Positions 7,992 through 15,986 of a stretch of DNA of 37,289 bases are shown here, one piece after another. Position numbers and translations under genes: made by a program. This stretch comes from Myxococcales bacterium. GTDB taxonomy: Bacteria > Myxococcota_A > Polyangia > Fen-1088. Positions within the stretch are counted from its first letter, which is position 1. The number at the start of each line of letters is the position of its first letter. Below the pieces are notes generated by a model that did no database searches, was not told the origin of the DNA, and saw only the letters and a program-made list of their open reading frames with translations. The DNA lies in contig PMJO01000068.1 of the NCBI GenBank assembly GCA_003158455.1, positions 10,750-48,038 on the forward strand. The letters run 5' to 3'.

Positions 7992-8408
7992 CTACCTGCG
8001 GCTCCGCAGCAGGGTCGCGACCTCGTCCATTTCCTTGTTCTCGCTAAGCCTTTCGGCCACTTGCATCTCGCTGTGGCGTGCTTCGAGAACCCGGCGCAAG
8101 GCTTCTGCGCGCGCGCGTGCGCCTACGAAGCGCTCACGCGAAACACCCAGCTTCTGCTCGGCGGCCCGCCGTTCGAGTTCCGCCCGCCGCGCGTCCTGGA
8201 GCGCCCGGATGTGTGCGAATTCGATGAGGGTCCAGTCGGCAGCGGTGCCGCTGCGGCGTTCGTCGGCGAGCGCGCGTTGGGCCGCTTCACGCACCGCAAC
8301 CGCGGTGGCGAACGCAAGGCGCTGGGCCTCGGCAAGGGTCATGCGCGCACGATCCTCGTCGACTTCCCGCACCCTGACTGCGGCGTCGAGACGGGTTTTT
8401 TGCCTCAC
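7992..8408 (-). CDS. fliJ: Flagellar export chaperone/escort FliJ
   Basis: I start this at the GTG at 8408-8406 because a strong GGAGG lies just upstream on the minus strand (near 8419-8414); the frame is open further upstream but without family-like residues. The 138-residue product is an Arg/Ala/Glu-rich helical coiled coil from end to end ('LDAAVRVREVDEDRARMTLAEAQRL', 'AELERRAAEQKLGVSRERF', 'LSENKEMDEVATLLRSRR'). This is the size and style of FliJ, the protein that contacts the export ATPase FliI and escorts chaperones at the export gate. FliJ sequences are poorly conserved, so the call rests on the coiled-coil pattern, the length and the flagellar setting. It is separated from fliI, which is not in the window, and diverges from flgF. 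Confidence 0.6.
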   Translation of the reverse strand: MRQKTRLDAAVRVREVDEDRARMTLAEAQRLAFATAVAVREAAQRALADERRSGTAADWTLIEFAHIRALQDARRAELERRAAEQKLGVSRERFVGARARAEALRRVLEARHSEMQVAERLSENKEMDEVATLLRSRR

Positions 8409-8431
8409 AATTCCTCCATCGGAACGAAGCG

Positions 8432-8447
8432 AGCAAAACTGAATCCC
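8432..8447 (-). promoter_or_regulatory. Weak sigma-54-like (-24/-12) motif upstream of fliJ
   Basis: On the minus strand the sequence reads GGGATT, five bases, TTGCT, with the GG and GC dinucleotides at the expected 10-bp separation. Initiation would fall near 8421, giving a very short leader that still contains the GGAGG of fliJ. The -24 box is a weak match (GGGATT against TGGCAC). Confidence 0.3.
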
Positions 8448-8499
8448 CCAAATGCGGATTTCTGCACAGCGAGCACGGAGGCCCGCGAGCAGGGAGCCA

Positions 8500-8515
8500 T
8501 GGCATCGGGCTTGCT
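8500..8515 (+). promoter_or_regulatory. Sigma-54-type promoter upstream of flgF
   Basis: TGGCAT, five bases (CGGGC), TTGCT: this matches the -24/-12 consensus TGGCAC-N5-TTGCW at all but one fixed position. Initiation about 12 nt past the GC would fall near 8525, leaving an 18-nt leader that carries the AAGAGG ribosome binding site (8528-8533) and the GTG of flgF at 8543. The fit to the gene start makes this the best promoter call in the window. Confidence 0.65.
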
Positions 8516-8542
8516 TCGTCTCCGGGCAAGAGGTACGCAAAA

Positions 8543-9253
8543 GTGGCCGATGGAATGTATGTAGGCATGTCTGCTGCGGTGGCGCGCGCCGCCCAGCTCG
8601 ATTCCATAGCCGACAACCTGGCTAACACCGAAACGCCGGGCTTCAAGGCCACCCGTCCCGCCTTTCGCGCGTTCTTGCCGCCCGGGCCCACCGACAAGGT
8701 CCTGGCTGGCGCGGTATCCACCGGCGTGGATCTGCGGCCAGGTCCTACCAGCACCACGGATAGCCAACTCGACGTCATACCCGACGGCGACAGCTATCTC
8801 GGGGTGAAGTTGTCTACCGGCCAGCTTGCATACACGCGCAATGGTCACCTCGAACTTGGCCCCGACGGCCAGTTGCTCGCCTCGGGCTTGCCGGTGTTGG
8901 GTCGTTCAGGCGATCCAGTAAGCGTGCCACCGGACGGCGACCCGCGCATCGAGAGCAACGGCGATGTGGTCGTGGGCCGCAACACCGTGGTCGATACCCT
9001 GGCGCTATACCAGGCACAGGGGCCCATGGACAGAATCGCACCCACTCTGCTGCAGCCCTCGGTTGGCTCCAGCATGAGCGCCGTGTCTGGGGGTACCCTG
9101 CGCGTCGGTGAGCTGGAGTTGGGCAACGTGAGTGCGCTGGATTCCACGGTTCAGATGATCAATGCGCAACGCCAGTTCGACATGGCAATGCAGGCCATCC
9201 AGACCTATCGAAAACTGGATGACCGCGCCACCCAAGTGGGGCTGGTCAAATGA
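8543..9253 (+). CDS. flgF: Flagellar proximal/distal rod protein FlgF
   Basis: The 236-residue product is a flagellar rod/hook family protein: N-terminal 'MYVGMSAAVARAAQLDSIADNLANTETPGFK', the signature that packs in the axial D0 layer, a central 'TGQLAYTRNGHLELGPDGQLL' domain, and a C-terminal helix 'ALDSTVQMINAQRQFDMAMQAIQTYRKLDD'. The length and its place directly before flgG indicate FlgF, a rod component exported through the flagellar type III system. Start: GTG at 8543 with AAGAGG about 9 nt upstream; the Met four codons later is an alternative. The sigma-54-like motif at 8500-8515 makes it the first gene of the flgFGAHI run. Confidence 0.88.
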   Translation: MADGMYVGMSAAVARAAQLDSIADNLANTETPGFKATRPAFRAFLPPGPTDKVLAGAVSTGVDLRPGPTSTTDSQLDVIPDGDSYLGVKLSTGQLAYTRNGHLELGPDGQLLASGLPVLGRSGDPVSVPPDGDPRIESNGDVVVGRNTVVDTLALYQAQGPMDRIAPTLLQPSVGSSMSAVSGGTLRVGELELGNVSALDSTVQMINAQRQFDMAMQAIQTYRKLDDRATQVGLVK

Positions 9254-9276
9254 AGGAGATCCACTAGGGGGAGTCC

Positions 9277-10062
9277 ATGCTGCGATCGCTATACACCGCC
9301 GCCACGGGAATGGATGCCCAGCAGACCAAGCTGGACATCATCGCCAACAATCTGGCCAACGCGAGCACTACCGGCTTCAAGAAGACGCGTGCCGATTTTC
9401 AGGACCTTCTTTCGGAAACCATTCGCGCCGCCACCCCGCCCACCGCGCAGGGGGGCGGCCAGCCAACCGCCCTGCAGGTGGGTCTGGGCGTCCGCACCGC
9501 TTCCAGCTCGCGCGCATTCTCCCAGGGTGACATGATCCAAACCAGCAACCCGCTCGACTTGGCCATCGCGGGCACCGGCTTCTTCCGCATCCAGCGCGCC
9601 AACGGCGACATGGCCTACACCCGCGATGGCAGTTTTCGTTTGGATGCTACCGGCCGCGTGGTTACCCAGTTGGGCGAGGTGGTGGAACCGGGCATCACCA
9701 TTCCCACTGATGCGACCAACATCATCGTGAACGCCGACGGAACTGTGCAGGCGAATCTTCCCAATCGCACTGACTTGGCCAGCATCGGCACCATCCAGAC
9801 CGCCTCCTTCGTCAATCCCGGTGGACTGGAAGCCATTGGCAACAATCTGTTTCTCGCGACCGCATCGAGCGGCGATCCCATCGTGGTCAAGCCGGGAGAG
9901 CAAGGCACCGGCAGCATCTCGCAAGGCAACCTGGAAGCCTCGAACGTGTCCGCGGTCGAGGAAATGATCAACATGATCACCACCCAGCGCAACTACGAGC
10001 TGAATTCCAAGGTCATTGAGTCGGCCGACGAGATGCTGCAGAAGCTGACCCAACTTCGCTAG
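9277..10062 (+). CDS. flgG: Flagellar distal rod protein FlgG
   Basis: A 261-residue product, the usual FlgG length. It forms the distal rod that crosses the P and L rings. Visible: 'MLRSLYTAATGMDAQQTKLDIIANNLANASTTGFKKTRADFQDLL' at the N-terminus, 'NPLDLAIAGTGFFRIQ' and 'MAYTRDGSFRLDATGRVV' in the core, and 'SNVSAVEEMINMITTQRNYELNSKVIESADEMLQKLTQLR' at the C-terminus, all classical FlgG elements. The ATG at 9277 follows a GGGGGAG ribosome binding site, 23 bp after flgF. It has no signal peptide, as expected for a type III substrate. Confidence 0.97.
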   Translation: MLRSLYTAATGMDAQQTKLDIIANNLANASTTGFKKTRADFQDLLSETIRAATPPTAQGGGQPTALQVGLGVRTASSSRAFSQGDMIQTSNPLDLAIAGTGFFRIQRANGDMAYTRDGSFRLDATGRVVTQLGEVVEPGITIPTDATNIIVNADGTVQANLPNRTDLASIGTIQTASFVNPGGLEAIGNNLFLATASSGDPIVVKPGEQGTGSISQGNLEASNVSAVEEMINMITTQRNYELNSKVIESADEMLQKLTQLR

Positions 10063-10069
10063 AGATGTC

Positions 10070-10705
10070 ATGACCCCCCATTTCCCCCTCGCTCTCCTCC
10101 TTGCGACGGCGGCCGCGTCCCATCCGACCGGCGCCGCGAACCTTCCCCCCGAGGTGAGCGAGGTTCTCTCCCACGCGCTGTCCGTGCCCGCGGCCCACAT
10201 CGTGCCGCTCAGCTGGGCGGCCCACATGCCCGAGGGCTGCGTCCTGCGCCAGGCGGCGCTGAGCGGTGCGGTCACCGGATCCGGCCGCGTGCCGGTGAAG
10301 CTCTACGGACAGGGCTGCACGGGCTGGGGCTGGGTCCATTTCGAGGTGTGGGCGCCCACCGCGTACACCACCCGGCCGGTGCGTGCGGGTGAGCAGTTGC
10401 AGTCCGCGCTGGCGGTCGAGGATCGCGAGATCAAGAGCGGCCATGTTGGCACCGTGCCGCCGCCGGGTGCGCTGGCAGCGCGGGATCTGCCCCGCGGCAG
10501 CGTGCTGCAAGCATCGGACATCGCGGGGGCAACCACGGCATCGGGTGAGGCAGTTAAGGTCATCGTGATGAGTGGGTCTTTGGCTATCGAGCTGCAGGGG
10601 CGAGCCGTCTCCTGCGGGGTTGGCCGAACCTGCGCCTTGCTGCCCTCGGGCCGCCACGTCGAGGGGCATTGGGAAGACGGACGCCTGCTGGTGGATGTGC
10701 CATGA
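10070..10705 (+). CDS. flgA: Flagellar P-ring assembly chaperone FlgA
   Basis: The 211-residue product begins with a Sec signal peptide (MTPHFPLALLLATAAA) and carries a C-terminal SAF-like domain: 'YTTRPVRAGEQLQSALAVEDREI', 'ARDLPRGSVLQASDIAGA', 'VKVIVMSGSLAIELQGRAVSCGVG'. FlgA is the periplasmic chaperone that helps FlgI polymerise into the P ring around the rod. The ring gene flgI lies two genes downstream. It starts at the second of two nearby ATGs (10070), 7 bp after flgG. Four or more Cys in the mature part may form disulfides. Its last bases overlap flgH (ATGA). Confidence 0.9.
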   Translation: MTPHFPLALLLATAAASHPTGAANLPPEVSEVLSHALSVPAAHIVPLSWAAHMPEGCVLRQAALSGAVTGSGRVPVKLYGQGCTGWGWVHFEVWAPTAYTTRPVRAGEQLQSALAVEDREIKSGHVGTVPPPGALAARDLPRGSVLQASDIAGATTASGEAVKVIVMSGSLAIELQGRAVSCGVGRTCALLPSGRHVEGHWEDGRLLVDVP

Positions 10706-11403
10706 GTCGCACCTGTCGCGCTACGATCTTGTGCGTCCTTTCTCTCACTGCTTCGGCACTGGCCTGCACCCAGGCTCATATCGGCCAGTACACGCCCAAA
10801 CGACGGGAGTACAAGCTTCCCTCGGAAGGCAAGGGCGACGAGGGGGCGGCTTCTCCCGGCAGCCTGTGGCACGAAGGCCGGCCCGCCTCGCTGCTTTTCA
10901 CTGACGCACGCGCGCTACGGGTCAATGACCTGGTGGTGGTGAAGATCGCCGAACAAGCCAATGCCCAGCGCACAACCGACACCAACACAAGTCGCAGCAG
11001 CACCGCCGCCGCCAAGATCGATGCCTTCCTGGGTCTGCTGAAACACATACCCAAACTGGATCCCAATCTGAACATCGGCGGTACTTCGACGTCCGCCTTC
11101 CAGAGCACCGGCGATACTGGGCGCACCGAGTCCTTGACCGCCACAGTGACCGCCGTGGTCACCAAGGTACTTTCCAACGGCAACCTTTTCGTCGAGGGCC
11201 ATCGGGTGATCCTGGTCAACGAGGAGGAGCACCACTTCTACATCTCGGGGGTGGTGCGGCCGATCGACATCGACCAGGACAACAGTGTGCAAAGCTCGAT
11301 GGTCGCCGAGGCGCAGATTGAATTCGTCGGTCGCGGCGTGCTTTCCGACAACCAGAAGCCCGGCTGGATGTCGCGCGCTCTGGGCTGGTTGTGGCCTTTC
11401 TAA
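10702..11403 (+). CDS. flgH: Flagellar L-ring lipoprotein FlgH
   Basis: I place the start at ATG 10702, overlapping the flgA stop; the open frame extends upstream to 10669 only within flgA. The 233-residue precursor has a lipoprotein signal (MSRTCRATILCVLSLTASALAC) with the acylated Cys about residue 22. The body shows FlgH hallmarks: 'SLWHEGRPASLLFTDARALRVNDLVVVKI', 'NAQRTTDTNTSRSSTAAAKI', 'LTATVTAVVTKVLSNGNLFVEGHRVILVNEE', and 'YISGVVRPIDIDQDNSVQSSMVAEAQIEFVGRG'. FlgH forms the outer-membrane L ring that acts as a bushing for the rod. Confidence 0.97.
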   Translation: MSRTCRATILCVLSLTASALACTQAHIGQYTPKRREYKLPSEGKGDEGAASPGSLWHEGRPASLLFTDARALRVNDLVVVKIAEQANAQRTTDTNTSRSSTAAAKIDAFLGLLKHIPKLDPNLNIGGTSTSAFQSTGDTGRTESLTATVTAVVTKVLSNGNLFVEGHRVILVNEEEHHFYISGVVRPIDIDQDNSVQSSMVAEAQIEFVGRGVLSDNQKPGWMSRALGWLWPF

Positions 11404-11408
11404 TCGTC

Positions 11409-12506
11409 ATGCGTACAAGAACTCTTCTCTTCACCCTGCTTTTCCCGCTGTTCGCCCGGCCCGCGGCTGCCGCCCCGGTGCGCATCAAAGATCTGGTGGA
11501 TGTGCAGGGCGTGCGTGAAAACGCTCTCTTTGGCTACGGCTTGGTGGTGGGGCTGGCGAACACTGGCGATAGCACGCAGGTCACCTTCACCGCGCAGTCC
11601 ATCAGTGGCATGTTGGGCCGCATGGGTATCCGGGTCAGTCCGACCGACGTGCGGGTTCGCAACACGAGTGCCGTCATGGTCACCGCCGCGCTGCCGTCGT
11701 TCTCTCGTCCTGGTACCAGGATCGACGTGTCGGTCAGCTCAATGGGCGACGCGCGATCCCTGGCCGGCGGGGTTCTGCTCATCACGCCTCTCACCGGATC
11801 GGATGGATTGGTGTATGCGGTGGCGCAAGGGCCGGTGCAGGCGGGAGGGTTCGACGTGATGGCAGCGGGCTCGCGCCTGCAGAAGAACCACCCGACTTCG
11901 GGCACCGTGCCTGGGGGAGCGACGGTCGAGCGCACGGTTTCGCCTGACTTGGAGAAGGTGCCCCTGGTGTTGGGGCTGCGCCGGCCTGACTTCACCACCG
12001 CCCTGCACATCGCTGAAGCGGTGAACAAGTCGCTCAATGAAGAGGCCGCCAAGGCCAAAGATCCGGCGCTGGTGCAGATCACGATTCCCGAAGCTTGGAA
12101 GGGAAAAGTGGTTGCGCTGCTGGCACAGTTGGAGGCCCTGGAGGTCGACCCCGATCAGAGGGCGCGCATCGTGGTCAGCGAGCGCACCGGCACGGTGGTG
12201 GCTGGCCAAGGCGTGCGCATCAGGCCGGTGGCCGTGGCCCATGGTGGTTTGTCGATTTCAGTGCGACAGACGCCCTGGGCTTCCCAGCCGGGGCCGTTTT
12301 CGCAGGGCAAGACGGTGTCGGGAAAGATGGCGACCCTGGATGCCCAGGAGGGAGGGAAGCCAGCGGTGGGGCTGCCCGCCACCACCTCGGTCGAGGACTT
12401 GGTCAAGGCTTTCAACCTGCTCGGTGTCTCGGCGCGCGATTTGGTGGCTGTGCTGCAGGCCATGAAGGCAGCCGGCGCCATCGACGCTGACCTGGAGGTC
12501 ATGTGA
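11409..12506 (+). CDS. flgI: Flagellar P-ring protein FlgI
   Basis: A 365-residue product starting at ATG 11409, 6 bp after flgH. A Sec signal peptide (MRTRTLLFTLLFPLFARPAAA) is followed by the FlgI opening 'VRIKDLVDVQGVRENALFGYGLVVGLANTGDS'. Other family blocks are 'NTSAVMVTAALPSFSRPGTRIDVSVSSMGDARSLAGGVLLITPL', 'DGLVYAVAQGPV', 'RPDFTTALHIAEAVN' and the ending 'SVEDLVKAFNLLGVSARDLVAVLQAMKAAGAIDADLEVM'. It builds the P ring in the peptidoglycan layer with help from FlgA. Its stop overlaps the next start (TGATG). Confidence 0.97.
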   Translation: MRTRTLLFTLLFPLFARPAAAAPVRIKDLVDVQGVRENALFGYGLVVGLANTGDSTQVTFTAQSISGMLGRMGIRVSPTDVRVRNTSAVMVTAALPSFSRPGTRIDVSVSSMGDARSLAGGVLLITPLTGSDGLVYAVAQGPVQAGGFDVMAAGSRLQKNHPTSGTVPGGATVERTVSPDLEKVPLVLGLRRPDFTTALHIAEAVNKSLNEEAAKAKDPALVQITIPEAWKGKVVALLAQLEALEVDPDQRARIVVSERTGTVVAGQGVRIRPVAVAHGGLSISVRQTPWASQPGPFSQGKTVSGKMATLDAQEGGKPAVGLPATTSVEDLVKAFNLLGVSARDLVAVLQAMKAAGAIDADLEVM

Positions 12507-12838
12507 TGGGCCCCATTCGTGATGTGACCCAGGCTGCGCAGGCGGTGGAGGCCTGTTTGCTGCGCCAGCTCATCGAGGCCAGCGGGGCCTTTAAGGGCAG
12601 CGGCGAGGCGGGCGGCCAAATTCACGCCAAGATGTTCGTGGATGCGCTGGCTGACGCGGTGGAAAAGGGCGGGGGAATTGGCCTGGCGCGGCTCATCGAG
12701 AAGTCGCTCCCTGCGGCGCAGACCGATGACACCCAGACGGGCGACGACCCAATCACAGCACCTGGCCTTAATACCCATCAGAACCGTGTCGATCTTCCTA
12801 TCAGTAAGAGGCCCCACGCCAAGGGGGATTGGCCATGA
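12506..12838 (+). CDS. flgJ: Rod-binding protein, FlgJ N-terminal type without muramidase domain
   Basis: A 110-residue product. The start at ATG 12506 overlaps the flgI stop and sits 7 nt after GGAGG (12494-12498). Residues about 10-75 match the FlgJ rod-binding domain: 'QAVEACLLRQLIEASGAFKG', 'QIHAKMFVDALADAVEKGGGIGLARLIEKSL'. The peptidoglycan hydrolase domain of enteric FlgJ is absent, as is common in deltaproteobacteria, so another lytic enzyme must open the wall for the rod. The last 35 residues are unconserved and polar. Its end overlaps flgM. Confidence 0.8.
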   Translation: MGPIRDVTQAAQAVEACLLRQLIEASGAFKGSGEAGGQIHAKMFVDALADAVEKGGGIGLARLIEKSLPAAQTDDTQTGDDPITAPGLNTHQNRVDLPISKRPHAKGDWP

Positions 12839-13134
12839 TGATCAAGAACACAACGTCCGTAAGCGGGGTTGACTCCGCGACAAGCAAACCACAAACCGAT
12901 GCGGCGATTTCACGGCTTCCGGCGGACAGAGTGAGCACCGCCGAGGGCCAGAGGGCAGAGGCGTTGGTGCGAGCGGTTCAGGCGAAGGTCGGCATGTCGC
13001 ACACCGCCCGCCTGGCAGAGGTGGAGAATTCTATCCGCGCAGGAACCTACACGCCCAGCGCGAGCCAGCTGGCCAGTCAGCTGGTGGATGAGGCGGAGAT
13101 TGATGCCCGCCTGCAAGCCATGCTGGGAGGCTAA
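12835..13134 (+). CDS. flgM: Anti-sigma-28 factor FlgM
   Basis: A 99-residue product from ATG 12835, with AAGGGGG 7 nt upstream and an overlap with the flgJ stop. The C-terminal half carries the sigma-binding FlgM signature: 'RAEALVRAVQAKVGMSHTARLAEVENSIRAGTYTPSASQLASQLVDEAEIDARLQAML'. The N-terminal 40 residues are Ser/Thr-rich and probably disordered, as in FlgM that is exported. FlgM holds FliA (sigma-28) inactive until the hook is complete and is then secreted. FliA itself is not in this window. Confidence 0.9.
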   Translation: MMIKNTTSVSGVDSATSKPQTDAAISRLPADRVSTAEGQRAEALVRAVQAKVGMSHTARLAEVENSIRAGTYTPSASQLASQLVDEAEIDARLQAMLGG

Positions 13135-13137
13135 GCC

Positions 13138-13614
13138 ATGGGCGAGCTGGAGCGCGCGACACAGATTCTCGACCGCCTGCGAGCAGCGCTGGAGGCCGAA
13201 CTGGTGCAGGCGCGGGGCCAGCGGTTGTTGATGCGCTCGCTCGATACCCAAGGGCTGTTCGAGCGCGCGCGCCAGCGCGGCGCCTTCAATGTGCAACTTG
13301 CGCAACTTGAGCAAGCCCTGGGCGAGGCTCTGGAAGCCGCGGGCCGCACGCTGGGTCTGTCGCAGGTTACCCTAGTTGACCTGCGCCTGGCTGTGCCCGA
13401 GGCCGCGCAGCGTCTGGACGGGATCATGACGGAGGTGCGTTCCTTGGCGAGCGCCTTGCGCGAGACCGACACGCTGAACCAGAAACTGGGCGAGCGCGCC
13501 CTCCGTCGCCTGCGCAGCCACTTGAGGGCACTGACTCCCCGAAGCGTGGCATACGATCGGCGGGGCGCGCATTGTCCGATGGACGATCTCTCTACTTCTT
13601 GCCGAGTCGCCTGA
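13138..13614 (+). CDS. flgN: FlgN-type export chaperone for FlgK/FlgL
   Basis: A 158-residue mostly helical product 3 bp after flgM: 'ERATQILDRLRAALEAELVQARGQR', 'LFERARQRGAFNVQLAQLEQALGEAL', 'GIMTEVRSLASALRETDTLNQKLGERALRRLRSHL'. This follows the FlgN helical-bundle pattern, including the family 'N..L..RAL' segment. FlgN binds the hook-filament junction proteins FlgK and FlgL before export, and both are encoded immediately downstream. FlgN is weakly conserved, so position adds much of the support. The last 20 residues are not family-like. Confidence 0.8.
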   Translation: MGELERATQILDRLRAALEAELVQARGQRLLMRSLDTQGLFERARQRGAFNVQLAQLEQALGEALEAAGRTLGLSQVTLVDLRLAVPEAAQRLDGIMTEVRSLASALRETDTLNQKLGERALRRLRSHLRALTPRSVAYDRRGAHCPMDDLSTSCRVA

Positions 13615-13617
13615 CCC

Positions 13618-15033
13618 ATGGATCTCGTCAGCCTACTCAACAACGCGGCCAACTCCCTTTCGGCCATCCAGGCCAAGGTGGCTACCACCAGCAACAATAC
13701 CGCCAACGCGAACACCCCGGGCTACGCCCGCCAGCAGGCCAATATGGTCGAGGCCGCCTCCAGCAAGTTGGGTGGAAACCGCGGCTTCATCGGCGGCGGG
13801 GTATCCCTGTTGAATGTCACGCAGACCCGTGATCAATTCGTCGAAGCTCAGCTTCCCACGGCGTTCGCCAACTCCTCCAGCTCGACCGCCGAGTCCGATG
13901 CTCTGGCCTCGGTGTCGGTTTTCGACAACGGCACCACGGGTGGCCTGAACGACGCCATGAGCGCTTTTTACTCTTCCCTGACGGCGATGGCGCAGAACCC
14001 AAGCGACTCCAGTCTGCGGCAGTCGGTGGTGGGCTCTGCCACCGCGCTGGCCTCTGCTTTCAATACCACCTCGGCCGCACTCGAGCAGGCGCGCAGTGGA
14101 ATCGATGCCAGCGTTACCGGCGCGGTTCAACAGGTCAACTCCATCTTGGCGCAAGTGGCGGATCTCAACCGTCGCATCTCGACGGCTGAAGCGTCGGGCG
14201 GCCAGCCCAACGACCTCCTCGACCAGCGTCACAATCTCATGGATCAAGCCGCCCAGCTAATCGGGGCCACGCAGGTGCCCGATGCCTACGGCAACATCAG
14301 CCTGGTGCTTCCCGGGGGCACCACGTTGGTCAGCGGCACCTCGGCCGCCTCCCTTACCTTGCAAAGTAGCGCGACCAACAAGGGCCACTTGGACATCGTG
14401 TTCACGCCGTCAGACGGATCCGCCCCGGTTGTGATCAAGCAAGCCGATCTGGGTGGTCAAATCGGTGGACTCATCTCAGCCCGGGACGGAGTTCTGGGCC
14501 AGGCCAGTACCGACCTCGATACCCTGGCCTTCGACTTTGCCACGAAACTCAATGCGCAGAATCGCGCCGGCTCCGACCTCAATGGCAACCCGGGAGGCGA
14601 TCTGTTCAGCATCGGCGCCACGTCGACCAACGCCGCCGCCAACATCACGATCGACCCGGCTATGGCCGCCAACCCAGCGTTGCTAGCCGCGGCCGGCCCG
14701 GCCACTTCTAGTCCGGGCGATGCGACCAACCTTGCGGCTATGGTCTCCACCCAGAGCGCGCTCCTTTCCAATCAGCTAAGCGCGACCCAGGGGCTGGCCA
14801 AGATCGTCTCTGATTTTGGCACCGCAACCTCGGATGCGCAGAACGCCGCCAGCTTCAGCGGGAGCGCGCTGCAGAGTCTGCAGAACGCGCGCAGCTCTGC
14901 TTCGGGCGTGTCCCTCGACGATGAGATGGTGAGCCTCACGCAAGAGGAACACGCATATGAGGCCATGGCCAAGGTCATCAACGTCGCCGGAAGCCTACTC
15001 GACACCCTAATCGGCATGGTGCCCAACAGTTGA
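13618..15033 (+). CDS. flgK: Hook-filament junction protein FlgK (HAP1)
   Basis: A 471-residue product from ATG 13618, 3 bp after flgN. The N-terminus 'LVSLLNNAANSLSAIQAKVATTSNNTANANTPGYARQQANMVEA' is the FlgK D0 signature. 'LLDQRHNLMDQAAQLIGA', an inner conserved helix, and 'ALQSLQNARSSASGVSLDDEMVSLTQEEHAYEAMAKVINVAGSLLDTLIGMV' at the C-terminus complete the match. The variable centre (about 200-380) is shorter than in enteric FlgK (about 550 residues), typical for this lineage. FlgK and FlgL form the adaptor between hook and filament. Confidence 0.97.
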   Translation: MDLVSLLNNAANSLSAIQAKVATTSNNTANANTPGYARQQANMVEAASSKLGGNRGFIGGGVSLLNVTQTRDQFVEAQLPTAFANSSSSTAESDALASVSVFDNGTTGGLNDAMSAFYSSLTAMAQNPSDSSLRQSVVGSATALASAFNTTSAALEQARSGIDASVTGAVQQVNSILAQVADLNRRISTAEASGGQPNDLLDQRHNLMDQAAQLIGATQVPDAYGNISLVLPGGTTLVSGTSAASLTLQSSATNKGHLDIVFTPSDGSAPVVIKQADLGGQIGGLISARDGVLGQASTDLDTLAFDFATKLNAQNRAGSDLNGNPGGDLFSIGATSTNAAANITIDPAMAANPALLAAAGPATSSPGDATNLAAMVSTQSALLSNQLSATQGLAKIVSDFGTATSDAQNAASFSGSALQSLQNARSSASGVSLDDEMVSLTQEEHAYEAMAKVINVAGSLLDTLIGMVPNS

Positions 15034-15050
15034 GATGAGAGGGAAAGACC

Positions 15051-15938
15051 GTGCGTGTGACCGAAGCGACCATCTACCAGCAAACCGTTGACCGGGCAAA
15101 TGCTGCCTTGGCCAGGGTTGCCAAAGCCCAGGGCGAGTTGTCGAGCGGCCTGCGCGTGCAGGCGCCTGGTGATGACCCACAAGCCGCCGGTCTGCTGGTT
15201 CAGCGCAAGTTCGACCAGGCCCAGATCACCGCCATCCAGAATGGGGCACAGAGCGCCGCTAACGAACTGAACACGGCTGACTCTGCTCTCACCAGTGTGA
15301 GCACGGAGCTCGCGCAGGTGCAGGCGCTGGCCACCCAAATGAGCAACGACACCTACACCGCGGATGACCGGGCAGCGGCGGCAAATGAGGTCGACGGCAT
15401 CCTCAAACAGGTGGTGGCCAGTCTCAACGCGCGCTTTGGGAATCGCTACATCTTTGGCGGATACCAGGACACTCAACCACCTTTTGCCGCCGACGGAACC
15501 TATCAGGGGGACACCGGCGTGCGCCAGGTCGAGGTTGCGCCGGGCGTGTACGAGGATGCTTCGGTTCGCGCAGACGTCATGGCCAAGGGAGTGGGAGGGG
15601 GCGTCGACATTCTGCAGACGCTGACAGATCTGTCGACCGCTTTGCGCGCCAATGACGGCGACGCCATTCGTGCCAGCATTGCATCCCTACAAACAGGCGC
15701 CAATCAGGTGGCCTCTGCCCAATCGCAAGCGGGAACATCGGTCAACCTGTTCACCTCTGCTGTCAACACCTGCACGCAGCAGAACACCGACGAGACCAAG
15801 GTCATCAGCAAGCTCGGGGACGCGGATGTCATGGACGCCTCCACGCAACTCAGCCTGGCCCAATACGCCCTCAATGCCACGCTGACGGCTGCCTCGCAGA
15901 CGCTGCAATTGTCGCTGGTCAACCTGCTCAACAAGTAG
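15051..15938 (+). CDS. flgL: Hook-filament junction protein FlgL (HAP3)
   Basis: A 295-residue flagellin-fold protein starting at GTG 15051 with GAGGGAAA upstream. N-terminus: 'RVTEATIYQQTVDRANAALARVAKAQGELSSGLRVQAPGDDPQAAGLL', where the 'SSG.....GDDP..A' block is diagnostic of FlgL. The middle has 'NARFGNRYIFGGYQDTQPPFA', and the C-terminus 'VMDASTQLSLAQYALNATLTAASQTLQLSLVNLLNK' is the D0 helix. It sits on the last FlgK layer, and flagellin polymerises onto it. It is the last gene before a long hairpin-rich gap. Confidence 0.96.
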   Translation: MRVTEATIYQQTVDRANAALARVAKAQGELSSGLRVQAPGDDPQAAGLLVQRKFDQAQITAIQNGAQSAANELNTADSALTSVSTELAQVQALATQMSNDTYTADDRAAAANEVDGILKQVVASLNARFGNRYIFGGYQDTQPPFAADGTYQGDTGVRQVEVAPGVYEDASVRADVMAKGVGGGVDILQTLTDLSTALRANDGDAIRASIASLQTGANQVASAQSQAGTSVNLFTSAVNTCTQQNTDETKVISKLGDADVMDASTQLSLAQYALNATLTAASQTLQLSLVNLLNK

Positions 15939-15960
15939 AGCCGCGATGATCGCGTGAGGT

Positions 15961-15986
15961 CGCGACGGGCGCGCGCGAAGCGCGCG
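15961..15986 (+). repeat. REP-like palindromic repeat, copy 2
   Basis: Twenty-six bases identical to the minus-strand copy at 7789-7814, centred on GCGCGCGCGAAGCGCGCG and followed by a G-rich tail with AAGGTGGGGC. It lies 22 bp past the flgL stop. Confidence 0.75.

Noticed and set aside
7639-8564. Plus-strand open frames through the repeat region and opposite fliJ
   Set aside because: The translations are Arg/Ala/Ser-rich and formed from palindromic repeats plus the antisense of the fliJ coiled coil; no motif or ribosome binding site supports them.
9289-10275. Antisense open frame opposite flgG and flgA (328 codons)
   Set aside because: Lies opposite two firmly identified flagellar genes, has no recognisable domain and no start signal.
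13445-13460. TGGCGA-N5-TTGCG, a sigma-54-like match inside flgN
   Set aside because: It lies in coding sequence 158 bp before flgK in a run of closely spaced genes, and such matches are expected by chance in GC-rich DNA.
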